Source of the DNA: Kalymmatonema hyalinum WJT4-NPBG1
GTDB taxonomy: Bacteria > Cyanobacteriota > Cyanobacteriia > Cyanobacteriales > Nostocaceae
Direction: 5' to 3'
NCBI GenBank assembly: GCA_019359075.1
Contig: JAHHIB010000017.1
Coordinates: 1 to 64,000, forward strand
Length of the DNA stretch: 64,000 nucleotides
The notes beneath the pieces were generated by a model that worked only from the letters and a program-made list of their open reading frames with translations, had not been told where the DNA came from and ran no database searches. The number at the start of each line of letters is the position of its first letter. Within the stretch, counting starts at the first letter, position 1. Made by a program: the position numbers and the translations under genes. Shown in pieces: positions 17,194 to 27,226 of this stretch.

Positions 17194-18279
17194 ATGATCC
17201 CAGAAAAGCTCAAGCAAACCGATCAATGCCTGATCGAGCTGCTGCGCGATCGCCTATCTCTTCTCACAGCATCAAACATTCCAGCCGAGGAGCAACTGGC
17301 TCAAGTGCGACCCTTACTTGCTTCTGCTGGTATTCCGGAATCAATTTGGACAAATTTAGTCAACGGTTGTCATGCAGCCCTTTCGAGTGTTGCTTCATCG
17401 CCAACACACAAAGCCACACCCCGAAATATTACCATCATCGGTGGACATGGTAGGATGGGTAGATTCTTCACCCAGCAATTGACAGCAGTTGGTCATAATG
17501 TGAGTATTCTCGAAAATGAAGATTGGGAATACGCAGATCAGCTGCTAGGTTCTGCTGAACTTGTGATCGTCTGTGTTCCAATTAAGTGGACAGTAGATGT
17601 GATCAAGCGTGCAGTTCAATACCTTGCTCCAACCACAGCACTTTGTGACATCACAAGTCTCAAAACTGAGCCAGTTAAAGCGATGCTGGAATACCATCGT
17701 GGTCCAGTCATGGGATTGCATCCGATGTTTGGTCCAAATGTCAAATCCTTTGCCGAACAAAAGGTAGTGGCTTGTCCAGGTCGCAACGACGATTCATTTG
17801 AGTGGTTATTAGATTTTATTAAGAGTCAGGGCGGCGAAGTCATTCTCTCTACACCTGAAGAACACGACTACATGATGGTGATTATTCAGGCAACCAGGCA
17901 CTTCTCCAGATTTAGCGTTGGTGTTTTCTTAGCGCAAGAAGGGATTGACATAGAGCGCAGTTTGTCCATGTCAAGCCCAAGCTACCGCCAAGAAATAGAA
18001 ATCATCAAGCGTTTGTTTGCCCAAAGCTCACACTTATGTGTGGACATTATGCTCGCTACGCAAGACAGATGCCAAGCAATTGCTAAGTTAGCTGATACTT
18101 ACAACCGCTTGGCAAGGTTAGTTGGGCGCAAAGACCGAGCTACATTAATCGAGGAATTTGAAAATGCTCAAAGCTTTTTTAGCGAGGAAAACATCACTTC
18201 TGCGAAGCTGAGTCAGGAAAACCATGCTGATCGACATCTTTCACGATACCGTATGCCCGTGGTGCCGAATCGGTCATAA
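17194..18279 (+). CDS. tyrA: TyrA, prephenate dehydrogenase with a remnant chorismate-mutase-like N-terminus
   Basis: The protein has 361 residues. The Rossmann motif IIGGHGRMGRFF begins near residue 82, and the catalytic-region histidine is H176 in GLHPMFGPN. IIQATRHF matches the QALRHF signature of enteric T-proteins. The product 4-hydroxyphenylpyruvate is the second ScyA substrate. Residues 1-80 look like an AroQ chorismate mutase helix pair (LIELLRDRLSLL), but the segment that normally carries the catalytic Lys and the Arg-Glu pair is shortened (ASNIPAEEQLAQV). Mutase activity is therefore doubtful. The last 56 bp overlap the next gene in another frame. Confidence 0.9.
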   Translation: MIPEKLKQTDQCLIELLRDRLSLLTASNIPAEEQLAQVRPLLASAGIPESIWTNLVNGCHAALSSVASSPTHKATPRNITIIGGHGRMGRFFTQQLTAVGHNVSILENEDWEYADQLLGSAELVIVCVPIKWTVDVIKRAVQYLAPTTALCDITSLKTEPVKAMLEYHRGPVMGLHPMFGPNVKSFAEQKVVACPGRNDDSFEWLLDFIKSQGGEVILSTPEEHDYMMVIIQATRHFSRFSVGVFLAQEGIDIERSLSMSSPSYRQEIEIIKRLFAQSSHLCVDIMLATQDRCQAIAKLADTYNRLARLVGRKDRATLIEEFENAQSFFSEENITSAKLSQENHADRHLSRYRMPVVPNRS

Positions 18280-18868
18280 GCATCTTTTTGATGCCTTGGC
18301 ACAATCTCAAGAGACAGCCAAAATTCGCTGGCACCCATTTCTCCTAGACAACTCTATTCCTGCTGGTGGTTACGAATTTAGCTCTTATATGCTCCACAGG
18401 AAAGGCATAGAACCGCAAGCACTAAATCAGCTATTCGACTACGTGCAAAATGTGGGTAACGCCGCAGGAGTCAAATTAGATTTCAACAAAATTCGTTTAG
18501 CTGTCAATAGTACCCTTTCGCATCGCTTGATTACGCTAGCACCAGATAACATCAAAAACGATGTTGTGCAAGCAGTTTACAAAGCTTACTTTGAAAACGG
18601 TTTGAACCTCGGTGACCTCGACGTCATTGTTGCTATAGGTACAGAGGCTGGTATGGATGCTAGCGAATTACGACTGCAATTAAGCGGTAATGCTGCACTT
18701 GATGCAGTTCTAGCGGAATCAACATTTGCTCGTTTTAATGGCATCACGAGCGTGCCTTTTTACATTATTAACAACAAAGTTAAAGTTGACGGTTCACACT
18801 CACCAGAGGTGTTCCAACAAGCTCTCAATCGTGCCGCACTTATAGAAATCTCCGCAAAAATATGGTAG
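18224..18868 (+). CDS. DsbA/FrnE-family thiol oxidoreductase
   Basis: The 214-residue protein has a CPWC active site at C11-C14 directly after the first strand (MLIDIFHDTV), and the cis-proline loop is visible as ITSVPFYIINNK. There is no signal peptide, so it belongs to the cytoplasmic FrnE-like group rather than periplasmic DsbA. A dsbA-like gene follows tyrA in the N. punctiforme scytonemin region as well. It starts 56 bp inside tyrA and ends overlapping the next ATG by 7 bp, so translation is probably coupled. Its role in scytonemin production is unknown. Confidence 0.88.
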   Translation: MLIDIFHDTVCPWCRIGHKHLFDALAQSQETAKIRWHPFLLDNSIPAGGYEFSSYMLHRKGIEPQALNQLFDYVQNVGNAAGVKLDFNKIRLAVNSTLSHRLITLAPDNIKNDVVQAVYKAYFENGLNLGDLDVIVAIGTEAGMDASELRLQLSGNAALDAVLAESTFARFNGITSVPFYIINNKVKVDGSHSPEVFQQALNRAALIEISAKIW

Positions 18869-20103
18869 TAGACATCAGGCAGAAGACTACATTTAATAAT
18901 CTGCAGCCCATCCAACAAACTTTCACGGTAACCTTCAACTACGAAGTGCATTTTACCACAGGTGTGTTTGATATCAAAAATTCCTTACTGGCAAAAGTGA
19001 TTGCTGCTGATGGGGAAGCTGGACCGAAAAAAGTCCTAGCAGTTGTAGATTCAGGATTATTACAGTCTCGGCGTCCGCTGCTCAAGCAAATAGCTGCGTA
19101 TTGCGATCGCTATTCAGACACACTCAAACTTGCTGCTGATCCCATCGTCGTAATGGGAGGAGAAGAAGCCAAAAACGATCCAGATGAACTCTCAAAAATT
19201 CACCAAATCATTGATCAAGCAGGAATTTGCCGCCACTCCTACATCTTAGGAATTGGTGGAGGTGCAATGTTGGACTTAGTTGGATATGCAGCAGCAACAG
19301 CGCATCGGGGAATTCGTCTGATTCGCATTCCGACAACGGTGTTGGCACAAAATGATTCTGGTGTCGGCGTTAAAAATGGAATCAACGCCTTTGGCAAAAA
19401 GAATTTTCTTGGCACCTTCGCCCCACCCTATGCAGTTTTAAATGATTTTACCTTCTTGACTTCCCTGGATGAGCGTGACTGGCGTTCTGGAATCGCAGAA
19501 GCAATAAAAGTGGCGCTGATTAAGGATGCTGACTTCTTTGAGTACATTCGTACTCACGCCCACGCGCTCGTGTGTCGAGACTTGAACTCGATGCAAAACG
19601 TTGTTTACCGCTGTGCCCAGTTGCACATGGATCACATTGCTAACAACGGTGATCCCTTTGAAAAAGGTTCATCTCGTCCATTAGACTTTGGTCATTGGGC
19701 AGCGCATAAACTTGAGCAGCTAACAAATTATAGACTACGTCATGGGGAAGCAGTAGCGATCGGCATTGCTTTAGATGCTACCTATTCCTACCTGGTAGGG
19801 CAGCTTTCTCGGTTAGAATGGCGGCGGATATTAAATACACTCTTGTCACTAGGCTTTACGTTGTACGTGCCGGAACTCTCTGAGAAAATGACAGAAGAGG
19901 AACATCCCCGTTGCTTGTTCCGAGGGCTGACTGAATTTCGGGAACACCTGGGCGGAGAATTAACCGTAACTCTATTGCAACGCATAGGAAAAGGTATTGA
20001 AGTTCACGAGGTAGACATATCTCTGTTTCGCCAAGCAATTTGGTTGTTGAGCGAGTTTTACGATTCTTCTTTACCAGCTACAGGTTGGGAATGCGCCATG
20101 TGA
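18862..20103 (+). CDS. eboD: EboD, 3-dehydroquinate-synthase-like protein
   Basis: The 413 residues have the sugar-phosphate cyclase fold: NAD-binding YILGIGGGAMLDLVGYAAATA, then IRIPTTVLAQNDSGVGVKNG. The metal-site region reads DPFEKGSSRPLDFGHWAAHK and RHGEAVAIGIALD. The extended N-terminus, FEKGSSRPLDFGHW in place of the AroB LNLGHTFGH pattern, and position before eboE and eboF point to EboD rather than housekeeping AroB. EboD proteins presumably cyclise a sugar phosphate other than DAHP, but the substrate is not established. No canonical aroB is present in this window. Confidence 0.85.
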   Translation: MVVDIRQKTTFNNLQPIQQTFTVTFNYEVHFTTGVFDIKNSLLAKVIAADGEAGPKKVLAVVDSGLLQSRRPLLKQIAAYCDRYSDTLKLAADPIVVMGGEEAKNDPDELSKIHQIIDQAGICRHSYILGIGGGAMLDLVGYAAATAHRGIRLIRIPTTVLAQNDSGVGVKNGINAFGKKNFLGTFAPPYAVLNDFTFLTSLDERDWRSGIAEAIKVALIKDADFFEYIRTHAHALVCRDLNSMQNVVYRCAQLHMDHIANNGDPFEKGSSRPLDFGHWAAHKLEQLTNYRLRHGEAVAIGIALDATYSYLVGQLSRLEWRRILNTLLSLGFTLYVPELSEKMTEEEHPRCLFRGLTEFREHLGGELTVTLLQRIGKGIEVHEVDISLFRQAIWLLSEFYDSSLPATGWECAM

Positions 20104-20124
20104 AGGGGCTGAAATTTCTAAAAA

Positions 20125-20190
20125 AACCACAGATGGATACAGATGAACACAGATAAATTATCTGCGTCCATCTGCGTGCATTTGCGGTTC
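20125..20190. repeat. ACCACAGATGGATACAGATG dispersed inverted repeat, copy 1
   Basis: AACCACAGATGGA...ACAGATG is followed by its imperfect complement CATCTGCGTGCATTTGCGGTT. A second copy lies at 21656-21722. This is a recognisable intergenic repeat family of cyanobacteria. Confidence 0.65.
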
Positions 20191-20261
20191 CAATAAACTC
20201 TGTTGAGAGTTTATTTTGAACAAGTGAGCGTGAAAGGTAAGAGGCGGGACTAGGAAGAGAT

Positions 20262-21518
20262 ATGAAAATAGAGACAAATACAAATAACAGTTTTCACCTA
20301 ACCTACTGCACAAATATTCATCCTGGTGAAGAGTGGAACAAAGTCTTTGCCAACTTAAAGCAATATATTCCTGCACTTAAAGCAAAGCTTTCCTCAGACA
20401 AACCGTTTGGGATTGGATTGCGTTTGGCAGACGTCGCTACAAGAGAACTGCTGCAAGGAAACGCCTTAGCTGAGTTTCAGTCATGGTTGACGCAACAAGA
20501 CTTATACGTGTTTACCTTAAATGGTTTTCCCTTCGGTGGATTTCATCGGCAAGTCGTGAAAGACCAAGTTTATGCACCGGATTGGTCAAAGCAGGAGCGG
20601 TTGGATTATACTTTACGACTAGTAAACATCCTGGCACAACTGTTGCCTCCTGGTAAAGAGGGCAGCATTTCTACACTGCCGTTGTCATATAAGCCCTGGT
20701 TCAAAGGCAATCCACTTTTCCTAGCTTCCATAACAACTAGCGCCAGCCTCAACATAGCACGGGTGGTGGCTCAAATGGTACGCATTAAAAGCGACACAGG
20801 AAAAGTTTTGCACTTGGATCTGGAACCTGAACCAGATGGATTAATAGAAAATGCTGCTGAAGTCGTTGATTATTTCCAGACGCATTTACTGCCTATCGGT
20901 GGAGAATATTTGGCAACGCATTTGAGGATTTCTCAACAAGCAGCTGAGGCTCTCATATTAGAACACGTGCGCGTTTGTTACGATACCTGCCATTTTGCTG
21001 TGGAGTATGAAAACCCAGCTTCGGTTTTCAAGCAATTTCAAGCCGCAGGAATTCAAATTGGTAAAATTCAAATCAGTGCTGCGTTGCAGGTGGACATCCC
21101 CACTGATATTGAACAGCGCCGCCTGGTAAAAGAGCGGTTGTTACCTTTTGCTGAATCTACGTATTTACACCAAGTGATAGCACGCGAAAGCACTGGACGG
21201 CTACGCCATTATTCAGATTTGGAAAAGGCTCTCCCAGACTTGGAGCATACTACAGATCGTGAATGGCGGATTCACTTCCACGTCCCCATTTTTATCCGCG
21301 ATTACCAGCTGTTTCAGTCTACCCAAGACGACATTTCTAACGTGTTAGATTTGCTACAGACTAATCCTGCCTGCAACCACCTGGAAATTGAAACTTACAC
21401 CTGGGAAGTGTTGCCTCAACAAATGAAACTGGATTTAGCAGCATCAATCCAACGCGAGTATGAGTGGGTGTTATCAAAAATGTTAGTGAATAGCCCCTTG
21501 GAGTTGATCAGCTGTTAA
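20262..21518 (+). CDS. eboE: EboE, TIM-barrel sugar-isomerase-like protein
   Basis: The 418-residue protein resembles xylose isomerase-like TIM-barrel metalloenzymes. Likely metal ligands occur in LHLDLEPEPDGLIE, RVCYDTCHFAVEYE, GKIQISAAL and EIETYTWEVLP. It follows eboD by 158 bp across a dispersed repeat. The chemistry is unknown; with EboD and EboF it would suit formation and trimming of a cyclitol- or sugar-derived small molecule. The family call is good, the function is not known. Confidence 0.86.
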   Translation: MKIETNTNNSFHLTYCTNIHPGEEWNKVFANLKQYIPALKAKLSSDKPFGIGLRLADVATRELLQGNALAEFQSWLTQQDLYVFTLNGFPFGGFHRQVVKDQVYAPDWSKQERLDYTLRLVNILAQLLPPGKEGSISTLPLSYKPWFKGNPLFLASITTSASLNIARVVAQMVRIKSDTGKVLHLDLEPEPDGLIENAAEVVDYFQTHLLPIGGEYLATHLRISQQAAEALILEHVRVCYDTCHFAVEYENPASVFKQFQAAGIQIGKIQISAALQVDIPTDIEQRRLVKERLLPFAESTYLHQVIARESTGRLRHYSDLEKALPDLEHTTDREWRIHFHVPIFIRDYQLFQSTQDDISNVLDLLQTNPACNHLEIETYTWEVLPQQMKLDLAASIQREYEWVLSKMLVNSPLELISC

Positions 21519-21834
21519 AGGCTGTTTGTAAAGAAAATATGTTTAGGGTGCGTTAGCAGTATTGGTAACGCACTATTTTACTAGGCGTTGTGTTAAGACT
21601 CTAGAAGCATTTCAATTGTGATTGTGGTTCAACTGGCAAAAATTAATTTAAAAATAAACCACAGATGGACACAGATGGACACAGATGGCTTTTCTGTATG
21701 GATCTATGTTTATCTGTGGTTTGAAATACTCTGATATGGAATTTTTGCAACAGACTGCATGAACTGCACTCACAAGAAAATTCTAAGTTTTGTGTTCTGT
21801 GTTCTTTTCATAATAAATTTATTCACACTACATT
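21519..21834. repeat. eboE-eboF spacer with dispersed inverted repeat, copy 2
   Basis: AAACCACAGAT (21656-21666) pairs with ATCTGTGGTTT (21712-21722). Inside, GATGGACACA is tandemly repeated. It is the same family as 20125-20190. Nothing else is recognised in the spacer. Confidence 0.65.
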
Positions 21835-23202
21835 ATGAATAAAACAGTTGTTCTCAACGTTGTAGGATTGTCACCCAGCCTCTTAGGGGAGCATACACCG
21901 TCGCTGTCAAGTTGGGCGGCTTCTGGAAAAGTCGTTCCAGTTGCACCCGTGTTACCTGCTGTCACTTGCGCAGCTCAAGCAACTTATCTTACAGGGAAGT
22001 TGCCAAATGAACATGGGATTGTTGCCAATGGGTGGTATTTTCGCGACGAGTGTGAAGTAAAATTTTGGCGACAGTCTAATAAACTTGTGCAGGCTCCTAA
22101 AGTGTGGGATATGGCGCGATCGCTAGATCCATCCTTTACCTGCGCCAATTTGTTCTGGTGGTACAATATGTACTCCTCGGGGGATTATACAGTTACCCCG
22201 CGACCAATGTATCCGGCTGATGGTAGAAAATTACCCGATATTTACACACAGCCTCAAGAATGGCGATCGCCCCTCCAAGCTGAACTAGGTCAATTTCCTC
22301 TGTTCAATTTCTGGGGTCCCAACACATCGATTGCTTCTACCCAGTGGATCGCCGCCTCAGCCAAGTGGGTGGAAGAACGCAACAACCCGACGTTGACACT
22401 GATTTATCTGCCTCATCTAGACTACTGCTTGCAAAAGTTTGGTCCTGAAGATAACCGAGTCACCAAGGATTTACAAGAAATTGATGCCGTTTGTGGCGAT
22501 TTGATTCAATATTACGAAAATCGCGGCGCTCAAGTCATTATTTTGTCAGAATACGGTATCACACCCGTCTCCCAACCCGTCCACCTCAATCGCGTACTAC
22601 GGGAACAAGGCTTGCTAGCCGTGCGCGAAGAATTGGGGCGAGAACTACTTGATCCAGGAGCAAGTAAAGCTTTTGCTGTCGCCGATCATCAAATTGCTCA
22701 TGTTTATGTCAACGACCCGTTTTATATACCGAAAGTGCGATCGCTCCTAGAAAACACAGAGGGCGTTGCTCAAGTTTTAGGCGAAGACGAAAAGCCAGCT
22801 TACGGTTTGGATCACTCAAGAACAGGAGAGTTAGTGGCGATCGCTCATCCAGATGCTTGGTTTACATACTACTACTGGCTCGATGACAATCGAGCACCGG
22901 ATTTTGCTAGAACAGTTGATATTCATCGTAAGCCTGGTTATGATCCTGTAGAGTTATTCGTTGATCCCCATATCAAACTTCCCAAATTCAAAATCGGTTT
23001 AAAACTTCTGAAAAAGCAGCTAGGTTTTCGCTACTTAATGGATGTCATTCCCTTAGATGCTAGCTTAGTACGCGGTTCTCATGGTTGCGTTACTGCTCCT
23101 GAAAATGGACCATTGTTTATGAGCCATCAAACTCACTTGCTTGAATCTGAATCAATCGCAGCGACAGATGTTTGCCACTTAATCCTCAAACATCTTCATT
23201 AA
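21835..23202 (+). CDS. eboF: EboF, alkaline-phosphatase-superfamily (nucleotide pyrophosphatase-like) protein
   Basis: The 455-residue protein is of the type I phosphodiesterase/nucleotide pyrophosphatase group. The nucleophile region is PAVTCAAQATYLTG, with T as candidate nucleophile; metal ligands are expected at LPHLDYCLQKFG, ILSEYGI and RGSHGCVTAP. No clear signal peptide is seen (MNKTVVLNVVGLSPSLLG). It is the last ebo gene and a terminator-like hairpin follows at 23287-23325. The substrate is unknown. Confidence 0.87.
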   Translation: MNKTVVLNVVGLSPSLLGEHTPSLSSWAASGKVVPVAPVLPAVTCAAQATYLTGKLPNEHGIVANGWYFRDECEVKFWRQSNKLVQAPKVWDMARSLDPSFTCANLFWWYNMYSSGDYTVTPRPMYPADGRKLPDIYTQPQEWRSPLQAELGQFPLFNFWGPNTSIASTQWIAASAKWVEERNNPTLTLIYLPHLDYCLQKFGPEDNRVTKDLQEIDAVCGDLIQYYENRGAQVIILSEYGITPVSQPVHLNRVLREQGLLAVREELGRELLDPGASKAFAVADHQIAHVYVNDPFYIPKVRSLLENTEGVAQVLGEDEKPAYGLDHSRTGELVAIAHPDAWFTYYYWLDDNRAPDFARTVDIHRKPGYDPVELFVDPHIKLPKFKIGLKLLKKQLGFRYLMDVIPLDASLVRGSHGCVTAPENGPLFMSHQTHLLESESIAATDVCHLILKHLH

Positions 23203-23286
23203 GGATGATGGATAAACAGAACTCTAAATGAGTAGGGTGCCTTCTAGTAGTATGAGACACCATTTTTACACCTGCTAGGTGAAAAA

Positions 23287-23325
23287 GGGGGTATAGCTAA
23301 TTTGATATTAGCCCCCTTTTTAAGG
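23287..23325 (+). terminator. Terminator-like hairpin after eboF
   Basis: GGGGG...CTAAT (from 23287) pairs with ATTAGCCCCC (to 23316), with a 5-nt bulge on the left arm, and is followed by TTTTT. It marks the probable end of the scyA-eboF transcription region. Confidence 0.6.
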
Positions 23326-24032
23326 GGGTTGGGAAATCTAAAAGGACGGTAAATTCCTTATTTGAGCTTTAAGTTGGCACGAATAAGTAATCCTAGATCC
23401 CTACAGCTACCTGTACTCTTATCAGTTGAAAACTGCTGTAATTATTATTAGACGAATTCAGATCTTTTTGTGGCATATCATATCATAATAAATACTCTAT
23501 TTGCAAGTTGCTGATTCATCTACTTCTAAAGAAAGAAAAAACTCTAACCCAAGGTGGAGGCGGCGAAATCCCCTCATCTCTTCCAAGGGATTGTACTTAA
23601 GTATCAAAGTAAAACCAAAAAAATTGACACAACTATCAAAAAATTGTTCATGTATCAATGCTTAACATTTAGATACGCTAATCTCATATCGAGTAGCATT
23701 CAAATCTAAATGTTTGCCGTTGTGTTTTGACTGTTGATGGTAATCTGTTACCAGTCATAACCTGACAGTGTAAATTTGTTACCTGTTTGAATGCAACATG
23801 GTATCAAAACAGGTTTGCTGGTTCGTTTTCTGTTGGCAATACGGTTCTTATTCAAACAGATAACTGCAACAAGATCCACTTGGGGACAAGTTATGTATCG
23901 TCCTTTTTGCTCCCAGTTCTTTGTTGTATTATCTTTGTATTATGAGTATTTGTGATTGACATTGATAGGTACACAAAACTCCTTGAAAGTCAATAGTCAA
24001 AAATTTGACTATTGGCTAATGGCTCATGACTT
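23326..24032. other. Spacer upstream of trpEG
   Basis: No gene is seen. It contains the promoter block listed at 23614-23688. There is also a run of ATCAAA-bearing words (23603, 23635, 23801) of unclear meaning. Confidence 0.5.
23614..23688 (+). promoter_or_regulatory. Candidate trpE promoter block shared with scyA
   Basis: CCAAAAAAATTGACA carries TTGACA at 23624-23629. TTCATG follows after exactly 17 bp at 23647-23652. The spacer holds ATCAAAAAATT. TACGCT (23674) and CTCATA (23683) follow. The order and spacing match the block upstream of scyA within 1-2 bp. This suggests that the core pathway genes and the aromatic-supply genes are switched on together. Confidence 0.5.
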
Positions 24033-26267
24033 ATGACTACTTCAGAGAAATTGCCCATGATTGTTGATTCTCACTCGTACACAACTCTTGGCGGCATAGG
24101 TGTATCTCGCGCCATCAGCGAAGTACAGATGGACACGGCTCTAGATGAAATCTTGTTTCACTTGGACTCCCAGCGTGGCGGTTTGCTTAAAAGCAGCTAT
24201 GAATATCCAGGGCGATACAAAAGATGGGCGATTGGATTTGTCAATCCACCATTGGAATTAACAACACGCGAGAGAACTTTCACGCTAAGAGCGCTCAACA
24301 ACAGAGGCAAAGTGCTTCTACCAGTACTTTTTAACAGATTGTCAGCGCATGCTCAACTACAGGAAGTCAAGCTAAATAACGATTGCATCGTTGGCTTTGT
24401 GCAGCCAGCAGTCCAACTGTTTGCAGAAGAAGAGCGCAGTAAGCAACCCTCAGCATTTACAGTTATCCGCGATATTCTCCATGCTTTTTCTAGTGATGAA
24501 GACGAGCATTTAGGACTGTATGGAGCGTTTGGATATGACTTAGTGTTCCAGTTTGAGCCAATTCCTCAGCGTCTGGAACGTCCTGTTGATCAGCGGGATT
24601 TGGTAGTGTACTTACCAGATGAACTGATAGTTGTTGACTACTACTTGCAAGAAGCATATCGTGTGCAGTATGAGTTTGAAACAGCGCATGGCAGTACCAA
24701 AAATCTTCCACGAACAACAGAGTCTATTGATTATAAAGGAGAGCAACGTGTTCCGGCTCAAGCATCTGACCATCAGCCAGGGGAGTATGCAAACCAAGTA
24801 GAAGTCGCACTAGATTACTTCCGTCGGGGAGACTTATTTGAAGTCGTTCCTTCTCAAAGCTTCTTTGAATCCTGCTCTGAAGCACCCAGCAAATTATTCC
24901 AAACTTTACAGCAAATCAATCCCAGTCCTTATGGGTTTATATTTAATTTAGGTGGAGAGTATATTATTGGTGCCTCTCCAGAAATGTTTGTACGAGTTGA
25001 AGGTAGGCGCGTAGAGACGTGTCCAATCAGTGGGACGATTAGCCGAGGACAAGATGCTCTCGATGATGCGGAGCAAATTCGTCAACTGCTCAACTCTGGT
25101 AAAGAAGAAGCAGAACTGACCATGTGTACCGACGTGGATCGCAATGACAAATCGCGAATCTGCGAGCCTGGATCGGTACAAGTGATTGGTCGTCGCCAAA
25201 TAGAATTGTATAGCCATTTGATCCACACAGTGGATCATGTCGAGGGATTACTACGACCTGAGTTTGATGCTTTAGATGCGTTTTTGAGCCATACTTGGGC
25301 AGTCACAGTGACGGGTGCACCCAAACGCTCAGCCATGCAATTTCTCGAAAACTACGAACGTAGCGCTCGACGCTGGTATGGTGGAGCCGTTGGTTACTTA
25401 AGCTTCAATGGCAATTTTAATACTGGGTTGATTTTGCGAACAATTCGTCTCAAAGACTCAATCGCCGAGGTGAGAGTTGGCGCGACAATTCTTTATGACT
25501 CCTTGCCTTCAGCAGAAGAACAAGAGACAATGACCAAAGGAGCAGCTTTATTTGAGACAATTCGCCGCGCTAATCAGGGGATAAAACCTGAAGAATGCAC
25601 CCCAATTAAATTGAGCGCTTGCATTCCTAATGTCGAATCTGGTAAGCGGATCTTACTGATTGACTACGAAGACTCATTTGTTCACACACTCGCAAATTAT
25701 ATCCGCCAAACTGGCGCTCAAGTCACCACACTACGTCATGGCTTCTCAGAATCGTTGTTTGACGCAGAACGCCCAGACTTAGTTGTATTCTCTCCTGGTC
25801 CTGGTAAGCCCACTGATTTTCGTGTTCCAGAAACTGTACAAGCTTGCTTGCGTCGGCAAATTCCGATTTTTGGAGTCTGTTTGGGACTACAAGGCATTGT
25901 TGAATCGTTTGGTGGAGAACTAGGAGTTCTCAACTATCCTCAACACGGTAAATCCTCACGCATTTCTGTCAGCGATTCAAATTCTGTTCTCTTCAAGAAT
26001 TTACCACAATCATTTTCTGTCGGTAGATACCATTCCTTGTTTGCCCTACCGCAAAAATTGCCAGCACAACTGAAGGTAACAGCAATTTCAGATGACGATG
26101 TGATCATGGCAATTGAGCATCAAACACTTCCTATAGCGGCTGTGCAGTTTCATCCAGAATCGATCATGACTCTAGCAGGAGAACTTGGTTTGGCAATTAT
26201 TAAAAATGTAGTACGTGCGTACACCCAAACTGACCAAACTGAAGAGTCATTAGTCATTAGTCAATAG
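24033..26267 (+). CDS. trpE: TrpEG, fused anthranilate synthase (both components)
   Basis: The 744-residue fusion converts chorismate and glutamine to anthranilate. Residues ~1-525 are the chorismate-using component, with [20 protein letters not shown] and [16 protein letters not shown]. The amino-terminal feature [15 protein letters not shown] is the form found in fused enzymes. Residues ~535-735 are the class I glutamine amidotransferase with nucleophile C616 (GVCLGLQG) and triad H707/E709 (QFHPES). A dedicated copy within the scytonemin locus supplies extra tryptophan. Whether it escapes feedback inhibition cannot be told by eye. Housekeeping trp genes are expected elsewhere in the genome. 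Confidence 0.93.
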   Translation: MTTSEKLPMIVDSHSYTTLGGIGVSRAISEVQMDTALDEILFHLDSQRGGLLKSSYEYPGRYKRWAIGFVNPPLELTTRERTFTLRALNNRGKVLLPVLFNRLSAHAQLQEVKLNNDCIVGFVQPAVQLFAEEERSKQPSAFTVIRDILHAFSSDEDEHLGLYGAFGYDLVFQFEPIPQRLERPVDQRDLVVYLPDELIVVDYYLQEAYRVQYEFETAHGSTKNLPRTTESIDYKGEQRVPAQASDHQPGEYANQVEVALDYFRRGDLFEVVPSQSFFESCSEAPSKLFQTLQQINPSPYGFIFNLGGEYIIGASPEMFVRVEGRRVETCPISGTISRGQDALDDAEQIRQLLNSGKEEAELTMCTDVDRNDKSRICEPGSVQVIGRRQIELYSHLIHTVDHVEGLLRPEFDALDAFLSHTWAVTVTGAPKRSAMQFLENYERSARRWYGGAVGYLSFNGNFNTGLILRTIRLKDSIAEVRVGATILYDSLPSAEEQETMTKGAALFETIRRANQGIKPEECTPIKLSACIPNVESGKRILLIDYEDSFVHTLANYIRQTGAQVTTLRHGFSESLFDAERPDLVVFSPGPGKPTDFRVPETVQACLRRQIPIFGVCLGLQGIVESFGGELGVLNYPQHGKSSRISVSDSNSVLFKNLPQSFSVGRYHSLFALPQKLPAQLKVTAISDDDVIMAIEHQTLPIAAVQFHPESIMTLAGELGLAIIKNVVRAYTQTDQTEESLVISQ

Positions 26268-26358
26268 TCATGAGTCAAGGGTGAGGAGTTATCATTTCTC
26301 CTCTCCCTCATCTCCCTCATCTCCCTCATCTCCCTCCCTTCTTCATCTCCCCCACCTT

Positions 26359-27210
26359 ATGAGTTATTCAGGCGCTACTGCAAATGTCCGTCCACGCCAC
26401 ATTCTCGAAGAGATTGTGTGGTATAAAAAGCAAGAAGTCGCACAAATGCGGCAAGAACTGCCACTAGCGACTTTACAACAGCAGGTAACTGCTGCTCCGA
26501 GTGTACGAGATTTCCTGGCTGCTTTAAAGCAAAGTCCCCATAACCCAAGCCTGATTGCAGAGGTTAAGAAAGCATCACCAAGTCGTGGAGTTCTCCGGGC
26601 TGATTTTGATCCAGTGGCGATCGCCCAAGCATATGAGCAAGGTGGCGCAGCTTGTCTATCTGTTCTGACTGACTCTAAGTTCTTTCAAGGCAGTTTTGAC
26701 AACTTGCGTAATATCAGGCAGCAAGTCGCACTGCCACTTTTGTGCAAAGAGTTTATCATTGATATCTACCAAATCTATTATGCACGGGTTGCAGGCGCAG
26801 ATGCTGTACTACTGATTGCCGCCATCCTGTCAGATGTGGAAATCCAAGACTTTTTGCGCGTAATTCACGATTTGGGGATGAAAGCTTTGGTAGAAGTTCA
26901 TACCTTAGCGGAACTGGATCGAGTCCTAAAAATTGACGATCTGCGCTTGGTGGGGATCAATAATCGCAATCTAGAAGATTTTACGGTGGATCTTGGACTG
27001 ACTCAGCAACTACTCGAACAGCGGCGATCGCATTTGCAAAGCTTCGGTATTACCATCGTCAGTGAATCTGGTTTGTATACCTCTGCAGATTTATCTCTTG
27101 TGGGTGAAGCGGGTGCCCGTACTGTTCTGGTAGGAGAGTCATTAGTGAAACAGGCAGATTTAGAGCAGGCTGTGCGAAATCTGCTCAACAAAGAGCAGTC
27201 ACAGAAGTGA
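26359..27210 (+). CDS. trpC: TrpC, indole-3-glycerol phosphate synthase
   Basis: From the ATG at 26359 the protein has 283 residues. An in-frame GTG at 26281 would add only a low-complexity peptide encoded by TCTCCCTCA repeats, so it is rejected. The TIM-barrel motifs are [13 protein letters not shown] (catalytic Lys), [32 protein letters not shown] and IVSESGL. It follows trpEG by 91 bp. Confidence 0.94.
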   Translation: MSYSGATANVRPRHILEEIVWYKKQEVAQMRQELPLATLQQQVTAAPSVRDFLAALKQSPHNPSLIAEVKKASPSRGVLRADFDPVAIAQAYEQGGAACLSVLTDSKFFQGSFDNLRNIRQQVALPLLCKEFIIDIYQIYYARVAGADAVLLIAAILSDVEIQDFLRVIHDLGMKALVEVHTLAELDRVLKIDDLRLVGINNRNLEDFTVDLGLTQQLLEQRRSHLQSFGITIVSESGLYTSADLSLVGEAGARTVLVGESLVKQADLEQAVRNLLNKEQSQK

Positions 27211-27226
27211 CAAAGGAAAAACAGCC

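Noticed and set aside
18862-20103. Housekeeping AroB (3-dehydroquinate synthase)
   Set aside because: Length, the FEKGSSRPLDFGHW metal-site region and position before eboE/eboF fit EboD better.
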